DNA of 64,000 bases from Alkalihalobacillus sp. BA299 (GCF_017745675.1 NZ_JAFLJM010000003.1:310001-374000); one strand, 5' to 3'; positions 19,967-29,149 are shown, counted from the stretch's first letter. Program-made: numbers and translations. The notes: generated from the letters alone by a model not told the origin.

Positions 19967-20212
19967 TTACCTACTATATCTTCTCACCTTATCTCCTTGA
20001 TTCTCTTTATTTTCAGCAGGCAATACAGTTTTTCTTCTCCCCTTACTATAAAGAAGTCCAACTAAGTTTCCACCTACAACTATTAACGCAAATAGGAGCC
20101 AAGCAATCGCAAAAACTCCAGCTAAGCCTGGGTCACCTAACGGAATCCTTGGCACTGCAAAATACACAACTGCTAAGGCAAGAAGTAAGCATAACAACAA
20201 TCTCTGTTTCAT
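19967..20212 (-). CDS. small two-helix membrane protein, unknown
   Basis: This 81-residue protein has two hydrophobic segments (about residues 3-21 and 31-55) and a basic, asparagine/glutamate-rich tail that should stay in the cytoplasm. I do not recognise a family. The ATG has a good GAAAGGATG ribosome binding site. It lies 94 bases upstream of ytoI on the same strand and may be co-transcribed with it. Confidence 0.65.
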   Translation of the reverse strand: MKQRLLLCLLLALAVVYFAVPRIPLGDPGLAGVFAIAWLLFALIVVGGNLVGLLYSKGRRKTVLPAENKENQGDKVRRYSR

Positions 20213-20281
20213 CGCTCTTCATCCTTTCGTTATTGTAAGCTTCTTTCAAGGAGTATTAACTTACTTCTATCTTATGAAAAA

Positions 20282-20308
20282 AAAATAAAAAAAGAAGTGT
20301 AATCTTCT
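20282..20308 (-). terminator. weak terminator after the GGDEF-EAL gene
   Basis: A short AGAAG/CTTCT stem is followed on the minus strand by two long T runs. The stem is only 5-6 base pairs, but the T tract is strong. Confidence 0.45.
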
Positions 20309-20354
20309 ATGATCGTTTTGTTTAATAGAGAAAGGACAACAATTAATCATTGAA

Positions 20355-22547
20355 TTATATTAAATTATTTTTTAATAATTGGCTAAACTTCCAGCTAGGA
20401 ACAGGTGCACTAAATAAAAAGCCTTGCACTACTTGACAATGAAGTTCTTTTAAATAATTGTAATGCTCCTCTGTTTCTACTCCTTCAACTAAAGTCTTTA
20501 ATCCTAGCTGTTTTATCAACAGGATAATCGTTTTTAAAATTTCCTGCGCTTTTGGATCTATATTCGTATCATGCAGAAAAGATTTATCTATTTTCACAAT
20601 ATCAATTGGTAGCTTTTTAAGATAATTTAATGAAGAATAGCCAGTCCCAAAATCATCCAATGCAACTTTAATTCCAATAGCCCGTAATTTCTCTAACTTA
20701 CGAATAGCCTGATCTATTTCTTTCAACACAACCGTTTCCGTAATTTCAAGGATTAGATATTGTGGATCTAGATCGGTTTCCTTCAGTATTTCAGTCACGG
20801 TCAATATTAAATCATCTTGAAAGAACTGTTGAACAGACAGGTTAACAGATATTGAAATTGGTATATTACCTTCATCCAACCATTTCTTTTGCTGTTTACA
20901 AGCTTCTAGTAATACCCATTTACCAATTGGGATAATCAATCCAGTTTCTTCTGCTATCGGAATGAAATCAACTGGCGAAACAAGACCTAATTCGGTATTA
21001 TTCCATCGAATTAACGCTTCTGAACCAATAACTTTACCTGTTTGAATGTCAATCTGAGGTTGATAATAAAGAGTAAACTCTTCTCTTTCTATAGACTGGT
21101 GTAAATTATTTTCAAGCTCCATCCGTTTATCTATCGTATGGCTCATTTCATAGGAAAAATATTGATAATGACTCGTTTTTCGTTGCTTGCTAAAACGAAC
21201 AGCAATATTAGCATTTTTTACTAATTCCCCAGCTACTTTACCGTGATCAGGATACAAACTTACTCCGATACTAATACTTAAATGTAATTGATGATGCCCT
21301 AAAGAGAATGGCTTATCAAATGCCTCGATAAGAGTGTTAGCGCTATTTTCGATCTCCTTTACCGAGGTATCACTAATCATAATGACAAACTCATCGCCAC
21401 TAATACGGTACACCTTTTTATAAAAAGTCGTTAAGCGCTTTGCGATCAGTTTTAGAAGTTCATTACCATAATCACGCCCCCAAGTATCATTAATAGAATT
21501 AAACCGATTGATATCAATATAAAGTAAAGCAAGGGTGTTCTTTTTGTACTTAGCAGCTTCTAAAGCTTCTGTGAGGTGGTCTTGAAACAGGACTTCATTC
21601 GGTAAATCTGTAAGCGAATCATAATAAGCGAGTCGATAGATTTTTTCTTCGTTGTACTTTTGTTCTGAGACATCGCGAGCTACATATACATAACGCCTGA
21701 CATCTCCATTTTGTTCTTTGATTGGAGTACCTTTTCCTTCAAGGTGGATCCATTTTCCGGTTTGATGCCGAAAGCGATACGCTACTTTTTGCGGTAAATT
21801 GGTTCTTACTAGCTCCATAAAAGCTTGTTCTACGTTAGAAACATCGTCTGGGTGCACAAAGTCAAAAGCTCTCTTCCCTAAAAGTTCCTGAGGACCATAT
21901 CCTAAATACGTTTGATGAGATTGAGAAGTGTACTCAAAAAAACCGTACTGATTGACTATTCCTATAAAATCAGATATATTTTCTGCTACCAATCGATACT
22001 GCTCTTCTTTACGATAAAGCATTTCTTTCGTTTTTTTATGCTCAATCGTTAGCGAGGCTAAATGAGCAAAAGCCTCGATGAGCTGTAGTTCTAAACGACT
22101 TGGTTTTCGCTTCTCTTGATAATATATTGCAAAAGTTCCAAGCACCTGTTCAGTTGAAGACAATATAGGAATAGAATAACAAGCTCTATAGCCGTAAGTT
22201 AACGCTAAACTGCGATAATCCTTCCATAAAGGATCTGTTTCTATATCTTCTACGACTACCGTTTCTTTGCGGAAAGCGGCTGTACCACAAGACCCAGCAG
22301 TTGGACCGATTTTTTGACCATTGATTGCTTGAATGTACTCTTTTTCTAGACTTGGTCCTATAACATTTTCTAACGTGTTTCTTTCTTTATTTAAAAGCAT
22401 GATTGAACTTAAAGTTTTAGGAATAATCCCTTGAATTTCAAGCGTTATTTTCTCTAATACACTTTCAAGTGATTGGCCCGTCGCAATCATTTCTAAAATT
22501 ATATTTTGCGCTTTTAGTACGTATGTATCTTGTGTGTTTTTAAACAT
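20355..22547 (-). CDS. GAF-PAS-GGDEF-EAL protein of cyclic-di-GMP turnover
   Basis: This 730-residue cytoplasmic protein has a GAF domain (about 15-170), a PAS domain (about 180-295), a GGDEF domain (about 305-470) and an EAL domain (about 480-730). The cyclase signature reads SGDEF (383-387) instead of GGDEF, and no RxxD inhibitory site precedes it, so cyclase activity is uncertain. The EAL domain keeps EALIRW (510-515), SVNLS, EITET, DDFGTG (631-636), KIDKSF and EGVE, so it is probably an active phosphodiesterase making pGpG. The ATG follows GAAAGGAAA. The long leader carries a c-di-GMP-I riboswitch plus terminator, so the protein's own substrate or product controls its mRNA. Confidence 0.93.
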   Translation of the reverse strand: MFKNTQDTYVLKAQNIILEMIATGQSLESVLEKITLEIQGIIPKTLSSIMLLNKERNTLENVIGPSLEKEYIQAINGQKIGPTAGSCGTAAFRKETVVVEDIETDPLWKDYRSLALTYGYRACYSIPILSSTEQVLGTFAIYYQEKRKPSRLELQLIEAFAHLASLTIEHKKTKEMLYRKEEQYRLVAENISDFIGIVNQYGFFEYTSQSHQTYLGYGPQELLGKRAFDFVHPDDVSNVEQAFMELVRTNLPQKVAYRFRHQTGKWIHLEGKGTPIKEQNGDVRRYVYVARDVSEQKYNEEKIYRLAYYDSLTDLPNEVLFQDHLTEALEAAKYKKNTLALLYIDINRFNSINDTWGRDYGNELLKLIAKRLTTFYKKVYRISGDEFVIMISDTSVKEIENSANTLIEAFDKPFSLGHHQLHLSISIGVSLYPDHGKVAGELVKNANIAVRFSKQRKTSHYQYFSYEMSHTIDKRMELENNLHQSIEREEFTLYYQPQIDIQTGKVIGSEALIRWNNTELGLVSPVDFIPIAEETGLIIPIGKWVLLEACKQQKKWLDEGNIPISISVNLSVQQFFQDDLILTVTEILKETDLDPQYLILEITETVVLKEIDQAIRKLEKLRAIGIKVALDDFGTGYSSLNYLKKLPIDIVKIDKSFLHDTNIDPKAQEILKTIILLIKQLGLKTLVEGVETEEHYNYLKELHCQVVQGFLFSAPVPSWKFSQLLKNNLI

Positions 22548-22577
22548 ATCTCATTTCCTTTCGTACTTCGATATAAA

Positions 22578-22606
22578 TTAAAAACACACCCCATAAAAGG
22601 ATGTGT
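22578..22606 (-). terminator. riboswitch-linked terminator
   Basis: ACACATCC and GGGGTGTGT form a stem ending in TTTTTAATTT on the minus strand. It lies between the c-di-GMP aptamer and the GGDEF-EAL start codon and is its expression platform. Confidence 0.85.
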
Positions 22607-22611
22607 TATCC

Positions 22612-22706
22612 TAAAATGGTAACTGGCTGGCATGACCCTTATGGTTTTAGCCCCTTTAGTTTTGCGTCCCTCCATTTCTGAAGGTTTGCCTTTATCATTT
22701 TACCCG
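22612..22706 (-). promoter_or_regulatory. cyclic-di-GMP-I riboswitch (GEMM-I)
   Basis: The minus strand contains the class landmarks in order: GGCAAACC, a GAAA loop, GGGACGCAAAAC, GGGGCTAAAACC and ATGCCAGCC followed by GTTACC. The outer P1 helix pairs UAAAAUG with CAUUUUA. The P1 3' strand could instead pair with both arms of the following terminator (CCAU/AUGG and AGGAU/AUCCU). Ligand binding should hold P1 and let the terminator form, so this reads as an OFF switch. The aptamer call is strong; the switching direction is inferred. Confidence 0.92.
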
Positions 22707-22955
22707 TCTATTTTAGCGTTGTTAAATTACGCAGTTGATCATTTGATAATGAGTTAATTTTTGCCTTAACGTAGCAAATTAAGATTTTACGCATTTTAAG
22801 TACATATATTTAATAATACCATAATGAATACTATCTTCCGACGAAACCTTACAATTTATTCCTTTTAGTGACCATGATTCCCTAACTTTTCCTCCTATAG
22901 ACACCTAACCTCTTCTTTAATGACCCTTCGTTCCTAATTTCTTCCTAAATACTAA
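22707..22955 (-). other. intergenic region upstream of the riboswitch
   Basis: This A/T-rich stretch of about 250 bases must hold the promoter of the riboswitch transcript. Several -10-like hexamers (TATTAT, TAAAAT) occur near 22790-22820, but none has a convincing -35 partner. I see no coding sequence here. Confidence 0.4.
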
Positions 22956-22992
22956 AAGAGGGTGACTCAAAAGTTAATTGAGTCACCCTCTT
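22956..22992 (-). terminator. terminator after ytkL
   Basis: A perfect 15-base stem (AAGAGGGTGACTCAA and its complement) with a 7-base loop ends in CTTTTAG on the minus strand, about 50 bases after ytkL. Confidence 0.85.
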
Positions 22993-23043
22993 GTTACGCA
23001 TAGTATAAGTTGAATGAAATATACTTGCTTCTATTTGTTTCCT

Positions 23044-23727
23044 TTATAATTCAATTGCTTCACCTGGTTCTAATACTTTCCCAATTCCTTCAGATAGATT
23101 TTCAACAAATTGTTTTCCATCTTGCTCAATGACAGGGAATGTATTGAAATGGATTGGTACGACTTGCTTTGCCTGCAACCACTTTGCTGCAATAGCAGCA
23201 TCTTCTGGACCCATCGTAAAATTATCGCCGATTGGTAAGAATGCAATATCAATGGAATTCAGCTCTCCGATTAACTTCATATCAGAAAATAATGCCGTAT
23301 CACCTGCATGATAAACGGTTTTCCCTTCAGCTGTAAACAAAATTCCACTTGGCATTCCTGTATAAATGATTTGGTTTTCATCATCTTTTACATAAGATGA
23401 ACCGTGAAAGGCTTGTGTTAATTTAACTTTACCAAATTCAAACGTATGGGCCCCACCAATATGCATGGCGTGGACGTTAACTCCTTGCCATCCTAAATAT
23501 GTAGCCAATTCAAATGGTGCCACAACTAGTGCATTATTACGCTTTGCAAGTTCCACCGTATCTCCGACGTGATCATTATGTCCATGAGTAAGTAAAATGA
23601 CGTCTACTTTAACTTCTTCTGCTTTTAAATCACTTTGCCCATTTCCAGTAATAAATGGGTCAATAATAATTCTCTTCCCGTTTGTTTCAATTTTAACGAC
23701 TGAATGACCATGATAAGAAACTTTCAT
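23044..23727 (-). CDS. ytkL: metallo-beta-lactamase fold hydrolase (UPF0173, YtkL)
   Basis: This 227-residue metal-dependent hydrolase has the zinc motif THGHNDH near residue 47 and later ligands in HAGDT and PIHFNT. It belongs to the UPF0173 group close to RNase Z and lactonase-like enzymes; its substrate is unknown. AAAGGAG lies about 13 bases before the ATG, slightly far. A strong terminator follows. It matches B. subtilis YtkL in size and neighbourhood. Confidence 0.92.
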   Translation of the reverse strand: MKVSYHGHSVVKIETNGKRIIIDPFITGNGQSDLKAEEVKVDVILLTHGHNDHVGDTVELAKRNNALVVAPFELATYLGWQGVNVHAMHIGGAHTFEFGKVKLTQAFHGSSYVKDDENQIIYTGMPSGILFTAEGKTVYHAGDTALFSDMKLIGELNSIDIAFLPIGDNFTMGPEDAAIAAKWLQAKQVVPIHFNTFPVIEQDGKQFVENLSEGIGKVLEPGEAIEL

Positions 23728-23792
23728 TATATTTTTTCAACTCCTTTTTTTCTACTATAAATCATTACGAGATTATAGGATTAATTCCTGCT

Positions 23793-24647
23793 TTAATTTT
23801 TATTAGATTTGGGTTCACTAAACATTTTTTGCTTTTTAATTCCTTGTGTTTCTGTTACAAAAGATGCTTCTAAAACTGCATTTGGATCGACCGATAGCAC
23901 TACTTCTTTGAGCTTTGGATACATGAAACGACTTGTAATACAATAAATAATTAGCCGCTCATCACCGGTATAACCACCCTGTCCATGAAGGTAAGTGATC
24001 TGTACATCTAATTCTTTTAACAAACGTTCTCCTACTTCATAAGGGCTATCAGAAATAATCATTACCGATTTCCCTTGATTTAAACCATCTAGCACAAAGT
24101 CGATCATTTTTGAAACAATATAAAATACCGCAATAGAGAACATTGCTTTTTCTAACGTAAATACAAAGGCAGCAGCTGTTATAATCAGCGCATTAATCGC
24201 TAATAAAAACTTACTTATTGGAATATGGAAACGACGCTGCATCCAAATGGCAATCATTTCAGTTCCATCCACCGCGCCACCAAATTTTACAACTAACCCT
24301 ATTCCTATACCTAATAATAAACCACCGTAAAGAACAATTAGAACTTCAGAAGAGGTAATGGCAGGCATTGGAGCTAACCACATAAGCCCAAGCGTCGTTA
24401 CGACATTGGCATAAATTGTACGAATGACAAACCGTCTTCCCATAAAATTAGCAGCAAACATTAGCGCAGGCAGGTTTAAAGCAATGTACACAGACCAAAT
24501 CGGAAATCCCCACACCGAATTCGCCATAATCGAAATAGCAGTAACTCCACCATCAACTAAACCATTAGGAGCAAGAATTAATTCAAGACCACCAGCTGTT
24601 ATCAATGAGCCAATCGAAAGTAATAAATAATCAATTATTTTTTTCAT
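23793..24647 (-). CDS. YitT family membrane protein
   Basis: This 284-residue protein has five or six hydrophobic segments in the first 190 residues (YitT/DUF161 domain) and a soluble C-terminal DUF2179 domain (about 195-280, with GQGGYTGDERLIIYC and a conserved MYPKLKEVV segment). Such proteins are common in Firmicutes as several paralogues of unknown function; a transport or signalling role is guessed. It lies between ytkL and ald on the same strand with a terminator from ald upstream, so it probably has its own promoter. Confidence 0.88.
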   Translation of the reverse strand: MKKIIDYLLLSIGSLITAGGLELILAPNGLVDGGVTAISIMANSVWGFPIWSVYIALNLPALMFAANFMGRRFVIRTIYANVVTTLGLMWLAPMPAITSSEVLIVLYGGLLLGIGIGLVVKFGGAVDGTEMIAIWMQRRFHIPISKFLLAINALIITAAAFVFTLEKAMFSIAVFYIVSKMIDFVLDGLNQGKSVMIISDSPYEVGERLLKELDVQITYLHGQGGYTGDERLIIYCITSRFMYPKLKEVVLSVDPNAVLEASFVTETQGIKKQKMFSEPKSNKN

Positions 24648-24724
24648 TCGCTTCCCCTTTTATACTTCTTTCTATTATTTTAACATATGCGCTATTTCTC
24701 TTTTATATCAAAAGCATATAAGAA

Positions 24725-24753
24725 AAAGCTAAAGACATATCATCTCTAGCTTT
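24725..24753 (-). terminator. terminator after ald
   Basis: AAAGCTA/TAGCTTT arms around a 15-base loop are followed on the minus strand by TTTTCTTA, about 70 bases after the ald stop codon. Confidence 0.6.
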
Positions 24754-24822
24754 CTCTATCATCTATTTAGGCCCATTCAAAAATATTTTATTTGATAATA
24801 TATAGTACTAACACTGTAATTA

Positions 24823-25938
24823 TTACTCAAGTAGTTCGTGTGCGCTTTTAAATTCTCTTCCTTGGGCTTCCGCTACAGCCTTATACGTGACATACCCTTC
24901 TAATGTGTTAATTCCTTTTAATAAAGCTGAGTTATCAAGACAAGCTTGTCGGTACCCTTTATTTGCAATTTGTGCAGCGTATGGGATCGTTACATTCGTT
25001 AACCCAATCGTCGATGTTCTCGGAACAGCACCTGGCATATTGGCAACTGCATAATGAAGAACTCCATGCTTTTCATATGTTGGGTTATCATGAGTAGTAA
25101 TCCGATCAGTCGTTTCAAAAATTCCACCTTGATCTATAGCCACATCGACAACGACAGAGCCTGGTTGCATCGATTTGATCATTTCTTCTGTCACTAGTCG
25201 AGGGGCCTTCGCACCTGGAATAAGGACTGCCCCGATGACTAAATCAGATTCTCGAACAGAATCCGCGATATTCATTGGGTTTGACATCATCGTATTAATT
25301 TCTTTACCAAAGATATCATCAAGCTCTCGTAACCGTTCAGGGCTTAAATCGAGTATCGTTACATTTGCTCCTAACCCAATCGCAATTTTTGCAGCATTCG
25401 TACCGACAATACCTCCACCGATGATCGTGACCCTACCACGATTAACACCTGGGATCCCTGCTAGAAGTGTACCCTTTCCACCATTTGGCTTCTCTAAAAA
25501 TTGAGCACCAATTTGCGATGCCATTCTACCTGCTACCTCACTCATCGGAATAAGTAAAGGCAGTGAACCGTTCGGGGGCTGTACTGTTTCATAAGCAATA
25601 CCGATTACTCTTCGATCCATTAGAGCTTGCGTTAATTCTCGCTCTGGTGCTAAATGTAAGTAAGTAAAAAGGATTTGTCCTTCATAGAAATAGTCGAACT
25701 CCTCAGCAAGTGGCTCCTTTACTTTCATTACCATCTCTTTGGACCACGCTTCTTGGGCTGTATTTACGATTTTGGCACCTGCATTAACATATTGTTCATC
25801 CGTAAAACCTGATCCAATCCCAGCACCTTTTTGAATAAAAACTTCATGACCTAACGTAACGAGTGTAGTCACCCCACCTGGAGTCATCGCCACTCGATTT
25901 TCATTGTTTTTAACTTCTGTTGGGACACCAATCCTCAA
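24823..25938 (-). CDS. ald: alanine dehydrogenase
   Basis: This enzyme reversibly deaminates L-alanine to pyruvate and ammonia with NAD; in Bacillus it supports growth on alanine and sporulation. It has 371 residues, the expected length. It shows the N-terminal [15 protein letters not shown] with the catalytic lysine, YLHLAPE with the catalytic histidine, the Rossmann glycines [13 protein letters not shown] and the [10 protein letters not shown] segment. The start is TTG, 6 bases after GAGGTG, which may limit its translation. It is flanked by genes on the same strand but has its own terminator. Confidence 0.97.
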   Translation of the reverse strand: MRIGVPTEVKNNENRVAMTPGGVTTLVTLGHEVFIQKGAGIGSGFTDEQYVNAGAKIVNTAQEAWSKEMVMKVKEPLAEEFDYFYEGQILFTYLHLAPERELTQALMDRRVIGIAYETVQPPNGSLPLLIPMSEVAGRMASQIGAQFLEKPNGGKGTLLAGIPGVNRGRVTIIGGGIVGTNAAKIAIGLGANVTILDLSPERLRELDDIFGKEINTMMSNPMNIADSVRESDLVIGAVLIPGAKAPRLVTEEMIKSMQPGSVVVDVAIDQGGIFETTDRITTHDNPTYEKHGVLHYAVANMPGAVPRTSTIGLTNVTIPYAAQIANKGYRQACLDNSALLKGINTLEGYVTYKAVAEAQGREFKSAHELLE

Positions 25939-26028
25939 ACCTTACACCTCATTTGCAATAGTTAATCGACTTTTGGATTACAAAGTTCACTTTAGTCATT
26001 CCCTAAAAAACAATTACCATTACAGACA

Positions 26029-26409
26029 TTAAGAGTCTTCCTTGTCCCATACCCAAGTAAATAATTTTCCTTCGCCATTCATCATTCTTATATCTAGGCA
26101 TTCAATTCCTTCATAACCATTTTCCTTTAACTGCTTGACCATAAAATCAACGTTTGCATCTTCGCGAAGTTTAATTAGAGAAATAATCTCTTTGACTTCT
26201 TTTGCTGCTTCTTGGCCTCTTTTAATCTCACTTCCTGTTTCATATTCATACTTATCAGGATTATCATATTCCCATTCGTGAATGACCCCATTTTCGACAA
26301 CTGTGATCCGAACAGCAAATTTATCCATAAGTTCTGAAGCGAAACCTATTGGTTGATGCAATAGCAACAATGAAAAAACCATGAGTATATAAAATAGTCT
26401 TTTTTTCAT
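26029..26409 (-). CDS. small secreted protein of unknown function
   Basis: The 126-residue product starts MKKRLFYIL and has a signal peptide of about 25 residues ending in QPIGFAS, so it should be exported; no lipobox cysteine is seen. The mature part is acidic and charged with beta-strand character (VRITVVENGVIHEWEYDNP) and a later helix, and looks like a small PepSY-like fold without clear motifs. The ATG follows AGAGGTG; an in-frame GTG lies inside that site and is rejected. I do not recognise the family. Confidence 0.7.
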   Translation of the reverse strand: MKKRLFYILMVFSLLLLHQPIGFASELMDKFAVRITVVENGVIHEWEYDNPDKYEYETGSEIKRGQEAAKEVKEIISLIKLREDANVDFMVKQLKENGYEGIECLDIRMMNGEGKLFTWVWDKEDS

Positions 26410-26510
26410 AAATATCACCTCTAGTATTAAGGTGCATCATTCTATGGAAAAAAATACATATTATTTCCAGATTATCAATTATCTTAAATTGATTAGTCCA
26501 TATCTTTTAC

Positions 26511-27269
26511 CTACCTGTGACTATTAATAACATCAAGGCCACCCGTTACTTCAAGCACGGTTCCTGTGATCATATCGGAGTTCTCTTGACATAGAAAACT
26601 AATCGCTCTTGCTATATCTTCACCTGTACCCGATCGACCGACTGGGGTTTTATCATCATAAAACTGCCTAGAATACTTAATTGTCGCCTCTTTCATTTCA
26701 CCTAAAATGTTACCAGGACAAACCATATTAACTGTAATACCATGCTCCGCTTCTTCTATTGCCAATGTTTTCATTAAAGATACAAGACCGACTTTTGCTG
26801 CAGCATATGCGGATCGAAAAATCCATCCCGGTGCATCATTAGCCCCCTGAAATCCATACGCAACTATTCGCCCGAACTTTTGCTGTCTCATCAGGGGAAT
26901 AACGCGTTTGGCAATATGGAAAAACGAGCTTAAATTACCTTCAACCATTTCATACCACTCGTCATCTGAATAATCCACCAACTTTTTACGCTCAAAAATA
27001 TAAGGTCCAGCATTATGAATAAAAATATCTAACGTTTTAAACTTTTGCACTGATGATTGAATGAGTCCGTCTAAATCAGATTTATTTGTAACGTCTGCCT
27101 GTACAAAATCCAGTTGATCTGCTCTTGCTTCCCAACGCTTTTTCAATTTTTCTACTGCTTTTACATCACTTCGATAACTAACAGTTACAGAATATCCTTC
27201 TTCTAGCAGTTGTTCCGTAACCTTTAGACCAAGTCCCTTTGTACCTGCAGTAACAATCGCATGTCGCAT
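26511..27269 (-). CDS. ytkK: short-chain dehydrogenase/reductase, FabG-like (YtkK)
   Basis: This 252-residue SDR enzyme has the NAD(P) motif TAGTKGLG at the start, the NAG-type motif in IHNAGPY, and the catalytic Tyr/Lys in SAYAAAK. The C-terminal end GTVLEVTGGLD matches the FabG-like class. The expected catalytic Ser position falls in VAYGFQGA and is not obvious, so activity should be tested. Upstream in-frame sequence to 27443 has no ribosome binding site and includes a terminator, so the start is the ATG giving MRHAIVTAG after GGAAGGTG. Its position near ytkL suggests YtkK; its substrate is unknown. Confidence 0.88.
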   Translation of the reverse strand: MRHAIVTAGTKGLGLKVTEQLLEEGYSVTVSYRSDVKAVEKLKKRWEARADQLDFVQADVTNKSDLDGLIQSSVQKFKTLDIFIHNAGPYIFERKKLVDYSDDEWYEMVEGNLSSFFHIAKRVIPLMRQQKFGRIVAYGFQGANDAPGWIFRSAYAAAKVGLVSLMKTLAIEEAEHGITVNMVCPGNILGEMKEATIKYSRQFYDDKTPVGRSGTGEDIARAISFLCQENSDMITGTVLEVTGGLDVINSHR

Positions 27270-27378
27270 ATGAACGTCACACCTTCCACCTATTAAAACT
27301 ACTCCTTTTGTATTGATCATACATTGAAAGGGACATGAAGTAAAAAAGATTGCTCTACAGCTCCTATTAAGATTATGT

Positions 27379-27410
27379 AAAAAGGCTGACTCTCGAGTGT
27401 CAGCCTTTTT
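27379..27410. terminator. bidirectional terminator hairpin
   Basis: AAAAAGGCTGAC and GTCAGCCTTTTT form a 12-base perfect stem with A/T runs on both sides. It ends the small 48-residue gene on the minus strand before ytkK. Confidence 0.8.
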
Positions 27411-27447
27411 ATTTCTCGCGAATAAGAGGGTATAAATTTTCAAGGAT

Positions 27448-27534
27448 GTCTAACGCAAGCGCAAGCGCCCAGCGTCTAGTAGACTTCGCTCTCCTCCTTA
27501 CGATAAGTCAACATCGCCTCGTGCGCTTTTCTTA
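27448..27534 (-). repeat. dispersed repeat, family A (short copy)
   Basis: Read on the minus strand this is a shortened copy of the tandem elements at 41576-41880: it shares AAGAAAAGCGC at the start, GATGTTGACTTATCGTAAGG in the middle and TAGACGCTGGGCGCTTG at the end, but lacks about 60 bases of the left half. The ends are inverted (AAGCGC.../...GGGCGCTT). It directly abuts the stop codon of the 48-residue gene. Confidence 0.8.
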
Positions 27535-27681
27535 TTAACCTCTCAATTCTTCATTATTCCTTTGAATCGATGCACGCTCATCTTCTGTCGTACCGACGCG
27601 ATATGAATCCATAATTTGTTCTAATACCATCATTTCGCCTTCTTCATCATAGATCGTTCCTGATAGCTTATGTTCCTTCAT
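27535..27681 (-). CDS. small conserved-looking protein, 48 residues
   Basis: The reading frame MKEHKLSGTIYDEEGEMM...ends at TAA and encodes a strongly acidic cytoplasmic protein. It has a good AAGGGGGT ribosome binding site 7 bases before the ATG. Its arrangement (own start site, terminator at 27379) looks real despite its size, and it may correspond to a YtzD-like small protein of Bacillus, which I cannot confirm. The frame ends exactly at the repeat boundary, so the repeat inserted just after it or supplies its stop region. Confidence 0.7.
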   Translation of the reverse strand: MKEHKLSGTIYDEEGEMMVLEQIMDSYRVGTTEDERASIQRNNEELRG

Positions 27682-28109
27682 TCGAGTACCCCCTTCTGAT
27701 CTTTCAAAACAAGTATATTATTTAACAATTGATGAACTTTTATTACGACGCCTATTATTGTCACAATTTTTGATATTTTGATTGGAAGTGTTTCAGAGGC
27801 CATAACTAGAAACGCTAAATGTGATGTATTGATTGTTCGAAACGTCTTTTTAGTAATATTTGTACAGACTTTCATTAAAAAAAGTTGTTGAATTTCAGCT
27901 TCGGATCAGTAAAATTAGATTAGGAATAATTTAATCCTTATTTATTTTTGTCCGCAAATAAATAACTTGCATACTCTGCTTATGGGAATGAATTTAGTTT
28001 TTTGAATATTTAGATAGAAAAATATTTAAATTGGTATTATTTTCGTATTTTCATTATTAGCTTTTAAACACTTTACAACAGAATATAGTTTAGGGAGAGA
28101 GAAGAAGAA
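27682..28109. other. 428-base intergenic region
   Basis: This A/T-rich region separates the 48-residue gene from the divergent ATP-grasp gene and should hold both promoters. A TATAGT -10-like hexamer lies at about 28083, shortly before the ATP-grasp gene. A 65-codon open frame on the minus strand (27678-27875) lacks a ribosome binding site. I see nothing else. Confidence 0.4.
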
Positions 28110-28907
28110 ATGAAACATATTACGTTTAACCCTTATCGTACAATAGGTATACCGAATACTACCTATTTAAAATCTGATTCTATGTTTCAACATATTGAAC
28201 AAATTAAAGAATCGGATTGGGTTTTATTCCCTGAGTATTGGCAAGTGAATTCACTCGTTTACGGGCTAAATAAAAAGATTTTTCCAAGCATTAACTCTTA
28301 TCACTTAGGGCACGACAAAATTGAAATGACACGTGCACTATTGGCTGTTTGTCCAAAAAATGTTCCATATACGTTAATTTTACCCAATAATGAAAATGGT
28401 TTTGCAACCGTATTAAATGAAATGCCATTTCCATTTATCGCTAAAGAAGTTAGAAATTCCATGGGGAAAGGCGTGTATTTAATCCATGACGTCAAGGAAT
28501 TTCGAGAATATGCATCAATTAGTGATGTTTTATATGTCCAGGAATATCTGCCAATTGATCGTGACATGAGAATTGTCTATGTAGGTGATGACGTAATAGC
28601 TGCTTACTGGCGAGTTGGAAATGGAGAAAACCACTTAAACAATGTTTCACAAGGGGGAGAAATTCTTTTAGAACTTATCCCGAGAGAAGCTATTGATCTA
28701 GTAAAGCATGTAGCACAGACGTTAGGAATTAACCATGCCGGCTTCGATGTCGCAATGGTTGACGATCAATTTTATATATTTGAGTTTAATATTTTATTTG
28801 GAAATATTGGTTTTCAGCAATTAGATGTTTCCGTAGAAAATAAGATTTTAGAATATATGCAAAAAGAGGATAGCAAACTTAATTTGGATACAATGTTTGT
28901 TTCTTAA
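28110..28907 (+). CDS. RimK-like ATP-grasp protein
   Basis: This 265-residue protein has the ATP-grasp layout: an N-terminal alpha/beta part, the ATP-lysine region FPFIAKEVRNSMGKG near residue 110, the hinge VQEYLPIDRDMRIVYVGD near residue 150, and the metal-binding end FYIFEFNILFG near residue 230, where EFN takes the place of the usual ExN. Such enzymes join a carboxylate to an amine using ATP, as RimK and LysX do. No peptide partner or carrier protein is encoded next to it, so the substrate is unknown. The ATG follows AGGGAGAGAG. It is a single-gene unit with its own terminator, inserted relative to the B. subtilis order. Confidence 0.82.
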   Translation: MKHITFNPYRTIGIPNTTYLKSDSMFQHIEQIKESDWVLFPEYWQVNSLVYGLNKKIFPSINSYHLGHDKIEMTRALLAVCPKNVPYTLILPNNENGFATVLNEMPFPFIAKEVRNSMGKGVYLIHDVKEFREYASISDVLYVQEYLPIDRDMRIVYVGDDVIAAYWRVGNGENHLNNVSQGGEILLELIPREAIDLVKHVAQTLGINHAGFDVAMVDDQFYIFEFNILFGNIGFQQLDVSVENKILEYMQKEDSKLNLDTMFVS

Positions 28908-28983
28908 TTCCAATAAAAAGATTACAAACTAAAAATTTAACAACATTGTTAATAGACGTTAATCACATAATAATTTAATGCGA

Positions 28984-29013
28984 AGCTTGAGGACTACCCT
29001 CAAGCTTTATTTG
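28984..29013 (+). terminator. terminator after ATP-grasp gene
   Basis: AAGCTTGAGG and CCTCAAGCTT form a perfect 10-base stem with a 5-base loop, followed by TTATTTG. Confidence 0.8.
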
Positions 29014-29045
29014 CTGAAAAACTTTAAAAATGGAGATTATCACAG

Positions 29046-29085
29046 CAAAAAATCGAGAATAATCTTAGCGTAGTTATCCTCGATT
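29046..29085 (-). terminator. terminator of argG-argH
   Basis: AATCGAGGATAA pairs with TTATTCTCGATT on the minus strand, closed by TTTTTTG. It lies about 65 bases after argH. Confidence 0.8.
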
Positions 29086-29149
29086 CCTGTTCTAGTTTAA
29101 AATTTTTCACTATGTTGATGTAATAATATCCTAAAATAGTGTGCTTTGC

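Noticed and set aside
22740..22860. Possible promoter of the riboswitch transcript
   Set aside because: Several A/T-rich -10-like hexamers but no convincing -35 partner, so no single call was made.
27270..27443. 58-residue N-terminal extension of the SDR gene
   Set aside because: It runs through a terminator and lacks a ribosome binding site; the SDR fold begins at MRHAIVTAG.
27678..27875. 65-codon frame on the minus strand overlapping the start of the 48-residue gene by four bases
   Set aside because: No ribosome binding site before any start codon, and the region is likely the promoter area for the small gene; a hydrophobic stretch alone is not enough.
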